Assembly: GCA_016795145.1 (NCBI GenBank)
Contig: JAEUII010000465.1
Span: 1 to 44,821, forward strand
Length of the DNA stretch: 44,821 nucleotides
Origin: Planctomycetaceae bacterium
GTDB lineage: Bacteria; Planctomycetota; Planctomycetia; Planctomycetales; Planctomycetaceae
Reading direction: 5' to 3'
A program made the translations under genes and the position numbers. Positions 1-7,893 of the stretch are shown piece by piece. Numbering within the stretch: the first letter of the stretch is position 1; each line of letters begins with the position of its first letter. The notes beneath the pieces were generated by a model, which did not search any database, was not told the DNA's origin, and saw only the letters and a program-made list of their open reading frames with translations.

Positions 1-1140
1 CGCTTCCGATCGGAGACGGTGTCACTGGGCAACAAACTGGTGGGCGAAGGTGAAGACGGCAACAAGTTCTTCATCATTGCTCAGGGTCAGGTGGAAGTGC
101 TGAGCAAAGGAGTGCATGGCTCGAATCTTCGTCTGGCCTTGCTGACCGAAGGCGAGTTCTTCGGCGAATCGGATCTGGTGTCCGACAAGCTGTCGGATGT
201 GACGGTACGTACGATCACGCCGTGTACTCTGCTGACGCTGTCACGCCGCGATCTGGATTCGGTGCTGGCGGAGAATCCAAGCCAGCGAACGGAATTTGAA
301 CGAGCCATCAAGGACCATCTGGAACTGCGTTCGACGGTGAATCGTTACGGTGAACGGAACATCGATCTGGTGTCGGGTTTTGCGGAGAACGTGGAGATCC
401 CGGAGACGTTCGTGGATTACTCCGCGACGCCACGAGAATACTCACTGTCGTCGGTGCAGACGGTGGTCCGCGTGCATACTCGAGTGTCGGACCTTTACAA
501 CGGCCCGTACAACCAGCTTGAAGAGCAGATGCGTCTGACGATCGAAGGGATCAAGGAACGTCAGGAATGGGAGCTGATCAACAACAAGAAGTTTGGTCTG
601 ATCAATTCGGTGGATCCGGCGATGCGGATCAGCACACGTTACGGCGCGCCGACACCTGATGATCTGGATGAACTGCTGGCGCTGGTGTGGAAGAAGCCGG
701 CCTTCTTCCTTGCTCATCCGAAAGCGATCGCGGCGTTTGAGCGCGAGTGCACATGGCGAGGTGTACCGCCGGTGACAACGACACTGTTTGGCACGCCGAT
801 CATACTGTGGCGAGGCGTACCGCTGATTCCATGCGACAAGCTGGAGATGAAGAGCCGTTATCAGTCGAACCAGTGGTTTGGCACGACGAGCATTCTACTG
901 TTTCGAGTAGGTGAAGCGGATCAGGGCGTGGTGGGTCTGCATCAGTCCGGCATCCCGGGTGAGATCATGCCAAGCCTGTCGGCACGACTGATGGGTCTGG
1001 ACAGTCTGGGCGTGGCATCGTACCTGCTGACGCTGTACTTCTCCTGTGCAGTGCTGACAGACGATGCACTGGGCGTACTGGAGAACGTCGAAGTCGGCTA
1101 CTACCACGACTATGACAACCGTGCTCCCAAGGTGAAGTAA
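1..1140 (+). CDS. Family 2 encapsulin shell protein with cNMP-binding-like domain (5' end outside window)
   Basis: HK97-fold shell protein of a family 2 encapsulin nanocompartment. The frame is open from base 1, so the N-terminal arm lies outside the window. A GTG at 19 is possible, but the residues before it continue the domain, so I treat the gene as truncated. Counting from that GTG, residues about 8-85 form a cyclic-nucleotide-binding-type beta roll (EGEDGNKFFII, then GEFFGESDLV). Residues about 115-373 match the SrpI/MMP-I type shell domain, with stretches such as KKPAFFLAHPKAIAAFERE, TLFGTPIILWRGVPLIP and the C-terminal VGYYHDYDNRAP. The next gene, 70 bp downstream, is a cysteine desulfurase with a cargo-like extension, which supports the call. 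A cNMP-like domain is the feature used to define family 2B, whereas desulfurase cargo is best known from family 2A. The Arg expected in the phosphate cassette is Ser here, so cAMP binding is doubtful. Confidence 0.9.
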   Translation, partial: RFRSETVSLGNKLVGEGEDGNKFFIIAQGQVEVLSKGVHGSNLRLALLTEGEFFGESDLVSDKLSDVTVRTITPCTLLTLSRRDLDSVLAENPSQRTEFERAIKDHLELRSTVNRYGERNIDLVSGFAENVEIPETFVDYSATPREYSLSSVQTVVRVHTRVSDLYNGPYNQLEEQMRLTIEGIKERQEWELINNKKFGLINSVDPAMRISTRYGAPTPDDLDELLALVWKKPAFFLAHPKAIAAFERECTWRGVPPVTTTLFGTPIILWRGVPLIPCDKLEMKSRYQSNQWFGTTSILLFRVGEADQGVVGLHQSGIPGEIMPSLSARLMGLDSLGVASYLLTLYFSCAVLTDDALGVLENVEVGYYHDYDNRAPKVK

Positions 1141-1210
1141 ACGGGTTCGTCCTTTCGACTGACTAACGATCGCAGGTCTGCGAATCGCAGAATCGATCTG
1201 AGGAAATGAA

Positions 1211-2971
1211 ATGTCAGAATTGTCTCACGACATGATCAGTCAGATCGCATCACGACTCTTTCAGGATGCGGTCTCAGCCAGTCAGCAAAGCGCGCCTGTG
1301 TCGGTGCCTGGCGCATCATCGATCCCGGGATTTGGGTCATTGCCATCACCATCCATTCCGGGAGCGGTGCCTTCGATTCCGCCGATTATGCCAGCCGGGA
1401 TTGTGATGCCAATGTCAGCGCCGACAGCATCACCGTCGGTTCCGGCATTTCCAGGAATGCCTGGTGCACCAGCGTCGCTGCCGACCGTACCGATGATGTC
1501 GCAGGGGCAGCCTGATGTGTTGTCGCCGTTGCTGGCATTGAATTCCGGGTTTGGACAGATGCCCGCACCTTTGGCGGATTCTGCCCACTCAGGAACTGGT
1601 GGAACGCTGAATGCATCTGAAACACAGGGAATTTCTGCGTTCGTGGCAAAAGTACGAGCCCTCAATTACTCCTCGGATACCGGTCTTTGCGAGTCTTCGC
1701 AGACGACGCCGGAGGGAATGAGTTTTCGCCGCGCGGCTCAGGCATCAGGGACGACTGGACGAGCTCTTGACGTGAATCAGATCCGACGAGACTTTCCGGC
1801 ACTGAATCAGCAGGTGCATGGGAAGCAGTTGGTTTGGTTTGATAACGCCGCAACGACTCAGAAGCCGCAGTCAGTCATTGACGCGATGAGCACCTATTAC
1901 TCGAGGGACAATTCGAACATTCATCGAGCCGCGCATACTCTGGCGGCTCGTTCCACTGATGCCTACGAAGGTGCTCGACAGAAGATTCAGCGCTTCATTG
2001 GTGCCGGGTCAGCGGAAGAGATCATCTTTGTTCGCGGAACGACGGAAGGAATCAATCTGGTCGCCCAGACAATGGGCCGTCATTTTCTTCGACCGGGCGA
2101 TGAGATTGTTTTGTCGACGCTGGAGCATCATGCCAACATCGTGCCATGGCAGATGGTCGCGCGAGAAACCGGCGCGGTGATTCGAGTCATCCCGGTAAAC
2201 GATCACGGAGAGATTCTGCTCGACGCTTACGAATCGCTGCTGGGACCGCAGACGAAGATTGTGTCGCTCACCCACGCGTCGAACAGCCTGGGAACCATTC
2301 TTCCGATTGAGTCCATGATTCGGTCAGCGAAGCGCTGGGGCGCACAGGTGCTGATTGACGGTGCGCAGACGGTTGCTCATTTGCCCGTGAATGTTCAGTC
2401 GCTTGGCTGTGACTATTTTGTGTTTTCCGGCCACAAGATTTTTGCGCCCACCGGGATCGGTGCGTTGTACGTCAGGAAAGAGCTGCAGCAGGTCATGCCT
2501 CCATGGCAGGGAGGCGGCAACATGATTCGCAACGTCACGTTTGAGCAGACAACGTACAGTGATCCGCCGGCCAAGTTTGAAGCAGGAACACCAAGCATCG
2601 GTGATGCCGTGGGACTGGGAGCAGCTCTGGACTACGTGACTCGGCTAGGTCTGCCAGCGATTGCTCAGTACGAGCACCAGCTTCTGGAATACGGCACAGC
2701 ACGGCTGAATGAAATTCCGGGACTGCGACTCATCGGAACGGCGAAGGAGAAGGTTGGGGTACTCTCGTTTGTGCTTCCGAATCGACGGCCGGAAGACATC
2801 GGCAAGATGCTGGATGCCGAGGGCATTGCTGTTCGGTCCGGCCATCACTGCTCACAGCCATCGCTGCGACGTTTTGGACTGGAAGCAACCGTTCGGCCAT
2901 CGCTGGCATTCTACAACACGAAAGAAGAGATCGATCGACTGGCCGACGCGGTCCGACGCATCGTGCGATAG
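1211..2971 (+). CDS. Encapsulated cysteine desulfurase (SufS-like) with N-terminal cargo extension
   Basis: PLP-dependent enzyme that converts L-cysteine to L-alanine and leaves a persulfide sulfur on its catalytic cysteine. It has 586 residues against about 400-410 for SufS. Residues 1-20 (MSELSHDMISQIASRLFQDA) can form an amphipathic helix. Residues 27-130 are rich in Pro, Ser, Ala, Gly and Met and look disordered. A second possible helix lies at about 138-152. The catalytic domain starts near 187. The PLP lysine is K409 in SGHK, and the catalytic cysteine is C547 in RSGHHCSQP. The ATG at 1211 follows GAGGAAATGAA. Such extensions direct cysteine desulfurases into family 2 encapsulins, and the shell gene is immediately upstream, so I infer it is the cargo. 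The arsR gene follows after 20 bp with a strong ribosome site, suggesting one operon. Confidence 0.93.
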   Translation: MSELSHDMISQIASRLFQDAVSASQQSAPVSVPGASSIPGFGSLPSPSIPGAVPSIPPIMPAGIVMPMSAPTASPSVPAFPGMPGAPASLPTVPMMSQGQPDVLSPLLALNSGFGQMPAPLADSAHSGTGGTLNASETQGISAFVAKVRALNYSSDTGLCESSQTTPEGMSFRRAAQASGTTGRALDVNQIRRDFPALNQQVHGKQLVWFDNAATTQKPQSVIDAMSTYYSRDNSNIHRAAHTLAARSTDAYEGARQKIQRFIGAGSAEEIIFVRGTTEGINLVAQTMGRHFLRPGDEIVLSTLEHHANIVPWQMVARETGAVIRVIPVNDHGEILLDAYESLLGPQTKIVSLTHASNSLGTILPIESMIRSAKRWGAQVLIDGAQTVAHLPVNVQSLGCDYFVFSGHKIFAPTGIGALYVRKELQQVMPPWQGGGNMIRNVTFEQTTYSDPPAKFEAGTPSIGDAVGLGAALDYVTRLGLPAIAQYEHQLLEYGTARLNEIPGLRLIGTAKEKVGVLSFVLPNRRPEDIGKMLDAEGIAVRSGHHCSQPSLRRFGLEATVRPSLAFYNTKEEIDRLADAVRRIVR

Positions 2972-2991
2972 TATTCAAAGGAAGGCACAGG

Positions 2992-3303
2992 ATGGCCTCG
3001 AAGACACTCAAGCTGACGTCTCTGGATGAACTTGGCAATGCGGCCGAGTGTTTAAGGACCATCGCGCATCCTCATCGGCTTCGCATGATTCAGATGCTGC
3101 TGCAGAGTGAATACACGGTTGGCGATCTTGCCGAAGCCTGCGAGATACCAAGCCCGATGGCATCGGAGCATCTTCGGCTGATGCAGCGCTGCGGGATGTT
3201 GACCAGCGAGAAAGATGGCCGACGTGTATTCTACAAGGTCTGCGACCCGCACATCGCGGACTTACTGAAGTGCGTTGAAGGACGTTACGGCGTTCAAAAG
3301 TGA
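2992..3303 (+). CDS. ArsR-family transcriptional regulator
   Basis: Small winged-helix repressor of 103 residues. The fold shows as AHPHRLRMIQMLL (helix 2), TVGDLAEACEIPSPMASEHLR (helix-turn-helix) and a wing ending GRRVFYKVCDP. Cysteines lie at 20, 50, 67, 84 and 94. There is no ELCVCD metal motif, so a metal sensor of the ArsR/CadC alpha3 type is unlikely. Position, just after a desulfurase and just before a membrane rhodanese, resembles E. coli ygaV-ygaP, where the ArsR protein responds to persulfide/sulfide. The cysteines do not clearly line up with the SqrR/BigR dithiol pair (none falls in the RLRMIQMLL helix; C94 is in the last helix), so a persulfide-sensing role is inference. AAGGAAGG just upstream of the ATG is a good ribosome site. 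Confidence 0.85.
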   Translation: MASKTLKLTSLDELGNAAECLRTIAHPHRLRMIQMLLQSEYTVGDLAEACEIPSPMASEHLRLMQRCGMLTSEKDGRRVFYKVCDPHIADLLKCVEGRYGVQK

Positions 3304-3375
3304 TGATGAAATGCGGAGATGCAGTCGTTACTGTGTGACTGTGATTTGAAGGCAGATTGAGCAGGGAGGATCGTC

Positions 3376-3924
3376 ATGAGTGTTGCGACCATTACACCGA
3401 ACGAACTGGCTTCGAAGATTCAGGCTGGCGAAACGATCGAGCTGATCGACGTGCGAACTCCGGTGGAGTTTCGTGAAGTGCATCTGACGATTGCTCGCAA
3501 TGTTCCGCTTGATCAATTGAACTGTGGCAACCTGATCAGTCAGCGAGCTGGATCGGCGCCGTTGTACTTGATCTGCCAGGCTGGAAGCCGCGGCCGAACG
3601 GCCTGTGAGAAATTTCATACGGCCGGCTACACGAACGTGATCAACGTCGAAGGCGGAACAAAGGCGTGTGTGGAAGCCGGACTGCCGGTTGTCCGCGGGC
3701 GTAAGGCGATTTCATTGGAGCGGCAGGTTCGAATTGCCGCTGGCTTTTTGGTCTTGTCCGGTGTTGTACTCGGCCGTTTCGTCCATCCCTGGTTCGTCGG
3801 CCTGAGCGGCTTTGTCGGAGCCGGCCTGATGTTCGCGGGAATCACCGACACTTGTGGCATGGCTCTGGTACTGGCTCGTATGCCATGGAATCAGGTCTCG
3901 TCCGGTCCAGGCTGCGCGACATAG
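3376..3924 (+). CDS. Membrane rhodanese (YgaP-like: rhodanese domain plus DUF2892)
   Basis: Sulfurtransferase anchored in the inner membrane, 182 residues. Residues 5-108 are a single rhodanese domain with the IDVRTPVEFREVH motif and an active-site loop CQAGSRG whose C67 would carry the persulfide. The loop is nearly that of E. coli YgaP. Residues about 116-160 contain two hydrophobic segments, and the protein then shows CGMALVLARMPWN, the end signature of DUF2892. The order ArsR then rhodanese-DUF2892 is that of ygaV-ygaP. In this locus the protein could accept or release sulfane sulfur made by the encapsulated desulfurase; this is inference. The ATG at 3376 is preceded by AGGGAGGATCGTC, a strong ribosome site. 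Confidence 0.9.
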   Translation: MSVATITPNELASKIQAGETIELIDVRTPVEFREVHLTIARNVPLDQLNCGNLISQRAGSAPLYLICQAGSRGRTACEKFHTAGYTNVINVEGGTKACVEAGLPVVRGRKAISLERQVRIAAGFLVLSGVVLGRFVHPWFVGLSGFVGAGLMFAGITDTCGMALVLARMPWNQVSSGPGCAT

Positions 3925-4046
3925 CCCATACAATGCGCCAATGCTCTGCTTTCGACAGAGTGGCATAAACTGCCGGAAGGCAGCCAGAATGGTGGCAACG
4001 GCGAATCCCAGATTCTGCAGATTGTCCCTGTCCGCTGAAGTGGCGA

Positions 4047-4074
4047 TTGACAGGAATGGGGGCCTCCCTAGAAT
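4047..4074 (+). promoter_or_regulatory. Sigma-70-type promoter of the Rrf2 gene
   Basis: TTGACA at 4047-4052 and TAGAAT at 4069-4074 with a 16-base spacer, about 50 bp before the start of the Rrf2 regulator. The -35 is a perfect consensus and the -10 differs at one base. Rrf2 proteins often bind over their own promoters, so autoregulation is possible, but I see no clear inverted repeat to name as operator. Confidence 0.6.
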
Positions 4075-4122
4075 CACGACCTGTTTGGTGTTATTTATGG
4101 AAGCAGCCGCCCGGGTTTGCCG

Positions 4123-4587
4123 ATGAAGTTGTCCAAGAAATCAGACTATGCACTTCGTGCCTTGTTCACTTTGGTGGCAAGTCGAGGGCGTGGACCAATT
4201 TCCATTCGGGAAATTGCGGAGAAGAATGACATTCCTCGCCGGTTTCTCGAACAGATCATGCTGGATCTGAAGTCTCGTGGCTGGGTCAACAGCATTGCCG
4301 GGCGAGACGGTGGTTTTGAGCTGGCGAAAGATCCGGCCGAGATCACGATGGGGGAGATTGTTCGTCATTTCGACGGCATTTTGGCTCCGATTTCCTGCGT
4401 TTCGACGTCTCATTACGAGCCGTGTACTCAGGAAGGGGCCTGCAAGTTTCGCCGAGTCATGCTGGACATTCGAAACTACATCGCGCGACTGATGGACGGT
4501 GCGACTCTGGAAAAAGTGTTTGGCAGCACAATTGTCCGTCGCGAAGAAGTGTTCTCCGCAGAAATGTCTTACGGAGATGGGATTTAG
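4123..4587 (+). CDS. Rrf2-family regulator with three clustered cysteines (IscR/CymR-like)
   Basis: Winged-helix regulator of 154 residues. It opens with MKLSKKSDYALRALFTLV, typical of Rrf2 proteins, followed by the HTH (ISIREIAEKNDIPRRFLEQI) and the wing GRDGGFELAK. Cysteines at 92, 101 and 107 lie where IscR has its [2Fe-2S] ligands (92, 98, 104), with wider spacing, so Fe-S binding is plausible but not proven. Some Rrf2 relatives (CymR) control cysteine and sulfate metabolism instead. The gene lies between the encapsulin-desulfurase genes and the sulfate importer genes, so it is the obvious candidate regulator of one or both. I chose the ATG at 4123; a TTG at 4117 is in frame. It has its own promoter, and a terminator covers its stop codon. 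Confidence 0.88.
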   Translation: MKLSKKSDYALRALFTLVASRGRGPISIREIAEKNDIPRRFLEQIMLDLKSRGWVNSIAGRDGGFELAKDPAEITMGEIVRHFDGILAPISCVSTSHYEPCTQEGACKFRRVMLDIRNYIARLMDGATLEKVFGSTIVRREEVFSAEMSYGDGI

Positions 4588-4606
4588 GTCATCTCCGTGT
4601 TTTTTT
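4571..4606 (+). terminator. Strong intrinsic terminator covering the end of the Rrf2 gene
   Basis: Perfect 9-bp stem ACGGAGATG (4571-4579) with CATCTCCGT (4590-4598), a 10-base loop, then G and seven T (4600-4606). The TAG stop codon of the Rrf2 gene (4585-4587) sits in the loop, so translating ribosomes would cover the 5' arm. It separates the Rrf2 gene from the sulfate-binding protein gene only 46 bp further on. That leaves little room for a separate promoter, so readthrough may feed the importer operon. Confidence 0.85.
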
Positions 4607-4652
4607 GGCCAAAAGTATCACACACCTGGTCGTGGTTTTGTTTTTGGGGTAA

Positions 4653-5687
4653 ATGTCGATGAAGCGGTTTTCTCTGGTGGCTCTGTTTTCCTTCGTCACC
4701 CTCATCGGGTGTTCGTCGGAATCGAATTCGACGGCTCCGGAAGGAACGCCATCTGTCGAGCTGCTGAATGTCTCTTACGACCCAACTCGGGAACTGTGGA
4801 AGGACATCAACGCGGAGTTTGAAAAAGTCGCCGTGGCTCAGACTGGCAAGGCCGTCACGATCAAGCAGTCACACGGGGCATCCGGAAGTCAGGCTCGAGC
4901 CGTCATTGATGGCCTGGATGCGGACGTGGTTTCTCTGGCACTGTGGTCCGATACGGAGCAACTGCACAAGAAGGGTTTGCTGAAAGACGGCTGGATCGAT
5001 GCATTCCCGAACCGAAGCCTGCCGTACACCTCGACGATTGTCTTTGTGGTTCGAAAAGGAAACCCAAAGGGAGTCAAGGAGTGGGCTGATCTGGTCCGCA
5101 ACGACATTCAGGTGATCACGCCGAACCCGAAGACTTCCGGCAACGGCAAGCTGGCGTTTCTTGCCGCGTGGGGCAGTGTCCTGAAGAACGGTGGTACCGA
5201 AGAAGATGCTCGCAAGTACATCACGCAGCTTTACAAGCAGGTACCGGTACTCGACACAGGTGCTCGAGGTGCCACGACCACGTTTGCTCAGAAGGGCATT
5301 GGTGATGTGCATCTGACCTGGGAGAACGAAGCTCACCTGGAGATCAAGGAAGCCAATGGCGAACTCGATCTGATCTACCCTTCGCAGAGCATCCTTGCAG
5401 AGCCTCATGTCGCACTGGTTGACCAGGTGGTAGATCGCAAGGGAACGCGCGACGTCGTAAAGAAGTACCTCGAATTCCTCTACACACCGGAAGGACAGGC
5501 GATCATTGCGAAGCATTTCTATCGCCCAACGGATGCCAAAGTACTGGAAGCTCATAAGGCTTCATTCCCGGACCTCAAGTTGTTTCCCGTGACTGATGTT
5601 TGCGGTGGCTGGGATGAAGCTCAGACGACGTTCTTTGCGGATGGTGGTGAGTTCGATCGCATCTACGAAGGCGGTCAGAACAAGTAG
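4653..5687 (+). CDS. sbp: Sulfate ABC transporter, substrate-binding lipoprotein
   Basis: Captures sulfate (or thiosulfate) outside the cytoplasmic membrane and hands it to CysT-CysW-CysA. It has 344 residues, with a lipoprotein signal peptide ending in the lipobox LIGC, then a Sbp/CysP fold. Typical stretches are LLNVSYDPTRELW, KQSHGASGSQARAV, TPNPKTSGNGK and the C-terminal CGGW. The match to sulfate rather than molybdate binding proteins is strong. A second in-frame ATG at 4659 would start MKRFSLVALF and has a better distance (9 bases) from the GGGG at 4646-4649, so it may be the real start. The gene follows the Rrf2 terminator and precedes yezD and the two permease genes. Confidence 0.93.
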   Translation: MSMKRFSLVALFSFVTLIGCSSESNSTAPEGTPSVELLNVSYDPTRELWKDINAEFEKVAVAQTGKAVTIKQSHGASGSQARAVIDGLDADVVSLALWSDTEQLHKKGLLKDGWIDAFPNRSLPYTSTIVFVVRKGNPKGVKEWADLVRNDIQVITPNPKTSGNGKLAFLAAWGSVLKNGGTEEDARKYITQLYKQVPVLDTGARGATTTFAQKGIGDVHLTWENEAHLEIKEANGELDLIYPSQSILAEPHVALVDQVVDRKGTRDVVKKYLEFLYTPEGQAIIAKHFYRPTDAKVLEAHKASFPDLKLFPVTDVCGGWDEAQTTFFADGGEFDRIYEGGQNK

Positions 5688-5783
5688 TCGGTGATGATGT
5701 CGACGAGCTGATGGTGAGTCCGTGTCTGGCGGGCAGGCGAGTGAATCAGGTTCTGTTTCCGAAAACTCTGTGAGGTGTAGCCC

Positions 5784-5981
5784 ATGTCTCGAAACCGTGC
5801 TCCTTCTTCCGACCGAGCGGAATCGCCAGAGCCTGATGAAGAGGAAGTGATTGAGCGTGTGAAGGACGCGCTGCAGAATCTGCGATTCGGACAGGTTACA
5901 GTGATCGTACAGGATGGCGTTGTCGTCCAGATCGATCGGCTGGAACGTCGCCGACTGCTGAAGACAAGAACGGGCGGCTAA
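5784..5981 (+). CDS. yezD: YezD-family small protein (DUF2292)
   Basis: Protein of 65 residues whose core, VKDALQNLRFGQVTVIVQDG then VVVQIDRLERRRL, is the DUF2292/YezD pattern: a short helix followed by a beta hairpin. The N-terminus is polar, with many Ser, Pro and Glu. The molecular function is unknown. Members are repeatedly found in sulfur and sulfate assimilation clusters, and here it lies between the sulfate-binding protein and the permease genes, which supports a sulfur-linked role. An ATG directly follows GTGAGGTGTAGCCC, so a GAGGT ribosome site is present. Confidence 0.8.
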   Translation: MSRNRAPSSDRAESPEPDEEEVIERVKDALQNLRFGQVTVIVQDGVVVQIDRLERRRLLKTRTGG

Positions 5982-6178
5982 TCGTCGCAATGAAGGCTCG
6001 ACTGTCGAACCGGACATACCGGACGGCAGCGAGTTTCCGAGGTTTCTTTTTTCGTCGGGATACCTGCAGCTGCGAACATGGCTGCACCGCGGGTTCGCCA
6101 CCTGGCGAATCTCTGACATAGCAACAGACGCGTGTCGAACATCCGATGAGTTCGGGTGGTCGCTGGACAGGAAAATTC

Positions 6179-7015
6179 ATGGGTTCCCCAAAACATCGCC
6201 GACGGTCCAGTCCGCTGCCAGGCTTTGCCTCGGGCCTTACTGTGACCGTCGCTTATCTTGGCATCCTGCTGATAATACCGCTGGGTGCGTGCCTCATTAA
6301 GACAGCCTCGCTGGATTGGCCGCAGTTTGTTGCCGCGGCCTGGTCGGCTCGCGCACGATCGGCCTACTTCCTGACGTTCTCGACCTCTGCGATCGCGGCT
6401 GTCATCGACGTCATTCTTGGAACGCTGCTGGCCTGGGTGCTTGTCCGCTACGAGTTCCCTGGCCGTCGCCTGATGGACGCGGTGATCGACCTTCCATTCG
6501 CTCTGCCGACTGCTGTTGCCGGGCTTGTGTATTCCAGCCTGTACGTGAAGAACGGATGGTTCGGACAGTTCCTGATTCCACTTGGGATTCAGGGATCGTA
6601 TTCACGGCTGGCGATCGTGCTGGTTCTTGTGTTCCTTGGGCTGCCGTTTGTTGTCAGAACCATTCAACCGCTTCTGGGAAGTCTTGAAGGCGACATTGAA
6701 GAAGCCGCTGCGTCTCTGGGAGCCAACCGATGGCAGACGTTCTGGCGAGTCATTCTTCCGTCGCTCCGCCCTGCTCTGGCGACGGGCTTTGCACTCGCGT
6801 TTGCTCGCGGTCTTGGCGAATACGGTTCAGTCGTCTTCGTCTCGGGCAACATGCCGTTCAAGACGGAGATCGCACCGGTCCTGATCGTTCAGAAGCTGGA
6901 TGAATACAGCTACCCGGAAGCGACTGCGATTGCTGTGGTGCTGCTGGCGGGATCGCTGCTGGCTCTGGGCCTCATCAGCTGGCTTGAAGCAAGGAATCGA
7001 CGCTATGCATCTTAG
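6179..7015 (+). CDS. cysT: Sulfate ABC transporter permease CysT
   Basis: Integral membrane subunit of the sulfate importer, 278 residues from the ATG at 6179. I prefer this start over the ATG at 6146 because AGGA lies 6 bases before it, and it gives a short basic N-terminus (MGSPKHRRRSS) before the first membrane segment. About six hydrophobic segments are visible. The cytoplasmic EAA loop that docks on the ATPase is EEAAASLGANRWQTFW. The DLPFALPTAVAGL stretch is typical of CysT. The last 11 bp overlap the start of cysW. A 197-bp gap separates it from yezD; that gap holds one small hairpin (TTCGCC, 6094-6099, with GGCGAA, 6104-6109) and nothing else I can name. Confidence 0.92.
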   Translation: MGSPKHRRRSSPLPGFASGLTVTVAYLGILLIIPLGACLIKTASLDWPQFVAAAWSARARSAYFLTFSTSAIAAVIDVILGTLLAWVLVRYEFPGRRLMDAVIDLPFALPTAVAGLVYSSLYVKNGWFGQFLIPLGIQGSYSRLAIVLVLVFLGLPFVVRTIQPLLGSLEGDIEEAAASLGANRWQTFWRVILPSLRPALATGFALAFARGLGEYGSVVFVSGNMPFKTEIAPVLIVQKLDEYSYPEATAIAVVLLAGSLLALGLISWLEARNRRYAS

Positions 7016-7889
7016 TGCCCGACAAACTCGCATTGCCGGCCGTCATGTGGCGAACGAGCCGCTATGGCTTCGAATTCTGCTGATCGGTATCTCCGGCATC
7101 GTTGTGACCGTGTTGATTATCGTCCCGCTGGTTTATGTGTTTGTGCAGGCGTTTGGAAACGGACCTGCCGCATGGTGGGCGCAGCTGGTGAAGGACCGGG
7201 ATACTCAGCATTCCATTTTTCTGACCGTCGTCCTGGCTCCCGTGGCCGTGCTTCTGAACACGATCTTTGGACTTGCTGCCGCCTGGACATTGACGAAGTT
7301 TCGATTTCGCGGTCGAGTCCTGTTGCTGACTCTGCTGGATCTTCCTTTTGCTGTTTCGCCCGTTGTCGCGGGGCTCTGCATTCTGCTGGTTTATGGCATG
7401 CAGGGATTCCTTGGTCCAACGCTGCGAGAATGGGGCATGCCGGTTGTGTTCTCATGGCCCGGTCTGCTGATGGCCACAACGTTTGTGACGATGCCGTTTG
7501 TTGCACGCGAATTGATTCCGCTGATGGAATCGCTCGGCAGTGACGAAGAACTCGCTGCTGTCAGCCTGGGAGCCAGTCGCTGGCAGCTGTTTTGGCGAAT
7601 CACTTTGCCGAACATCAAATGGGGTCTGTTATTTGGCATCATCCAGTGCCATGCCCGAGCGATCGGAGAATTCGGTGCTGTGAAGGTTGTCTCCGGTGGC
7701 ATCGGCGGTCAAACCGACACGATGCCGCTGCGAGTCGAGAAGCTGTTTCAGGAATACAACAACCCCGGTTCCTATGCCGTTGCGTCCGTGCTGACGCTGA
7801 TGGCGCTCGCTACTCTGGCGGCCCGAATCCTGCTGGAACGATGGACCGAATATCAGCTGGCGGCGATGTCTGAAGAGAAGGAAGGATAG
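7005..7889 (+). CDS. cysW: Sulfate ABC transporter permease CysW
   Basis: Second membrane subunit of the importer, forming a heterodimer with CysT. I start it at the ATG at 7005 (294 residues, [14 protein letters not shown]), 11 bp inside the end of cysT and 11 bases after AAGGA, rather than at the upstream in-frame ATG at 6900, which would lie deep inside cysT. It shows about six membrane segments, the [13 protein letters not shown] stretch, and the EAA loop [15 protein letters not shown]. The C-terminal half has the CysW-type [15 protein letters not shown]. The cysA gene begins 4 bp after its stop. Confidence 0.93.
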   Translation: MHLSARQTRIAGRHVANEPLWLRILLIGISGIVVTVLIIVPLVYVFVQAFGNGPAAWWAQLVKDRDTQHSIFLTVVLAPVAVLLNTIFGLAAAWTLTKFRFRGRVLLLTLLDLPFAVSPVVAGLCILLVYGMQGFLGPTLREWGMPVVFSWPGLLMATTFVTMPFVARELIPLMESLGSDEELAAVSLGASRWQLFWRITLPNIKWGLLFGIIQCHARAIGEFGAVKVVSGGIGGQTDTMPLRVEKLFQEYNNPGSYAVASVLTLMALATLAARILLERWTEYQLAAMSEEKEG

Positions 7890-7893
7890 AACA

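Noticed and set aside
1..1140. Prophage capsid gene
   Set aside because: The HK97-like fold is shared, but the SrpI-type sequence, the cNMP-like domain and the desulfurase neighbour point to an encapsulin; no other phage genes are nearby.
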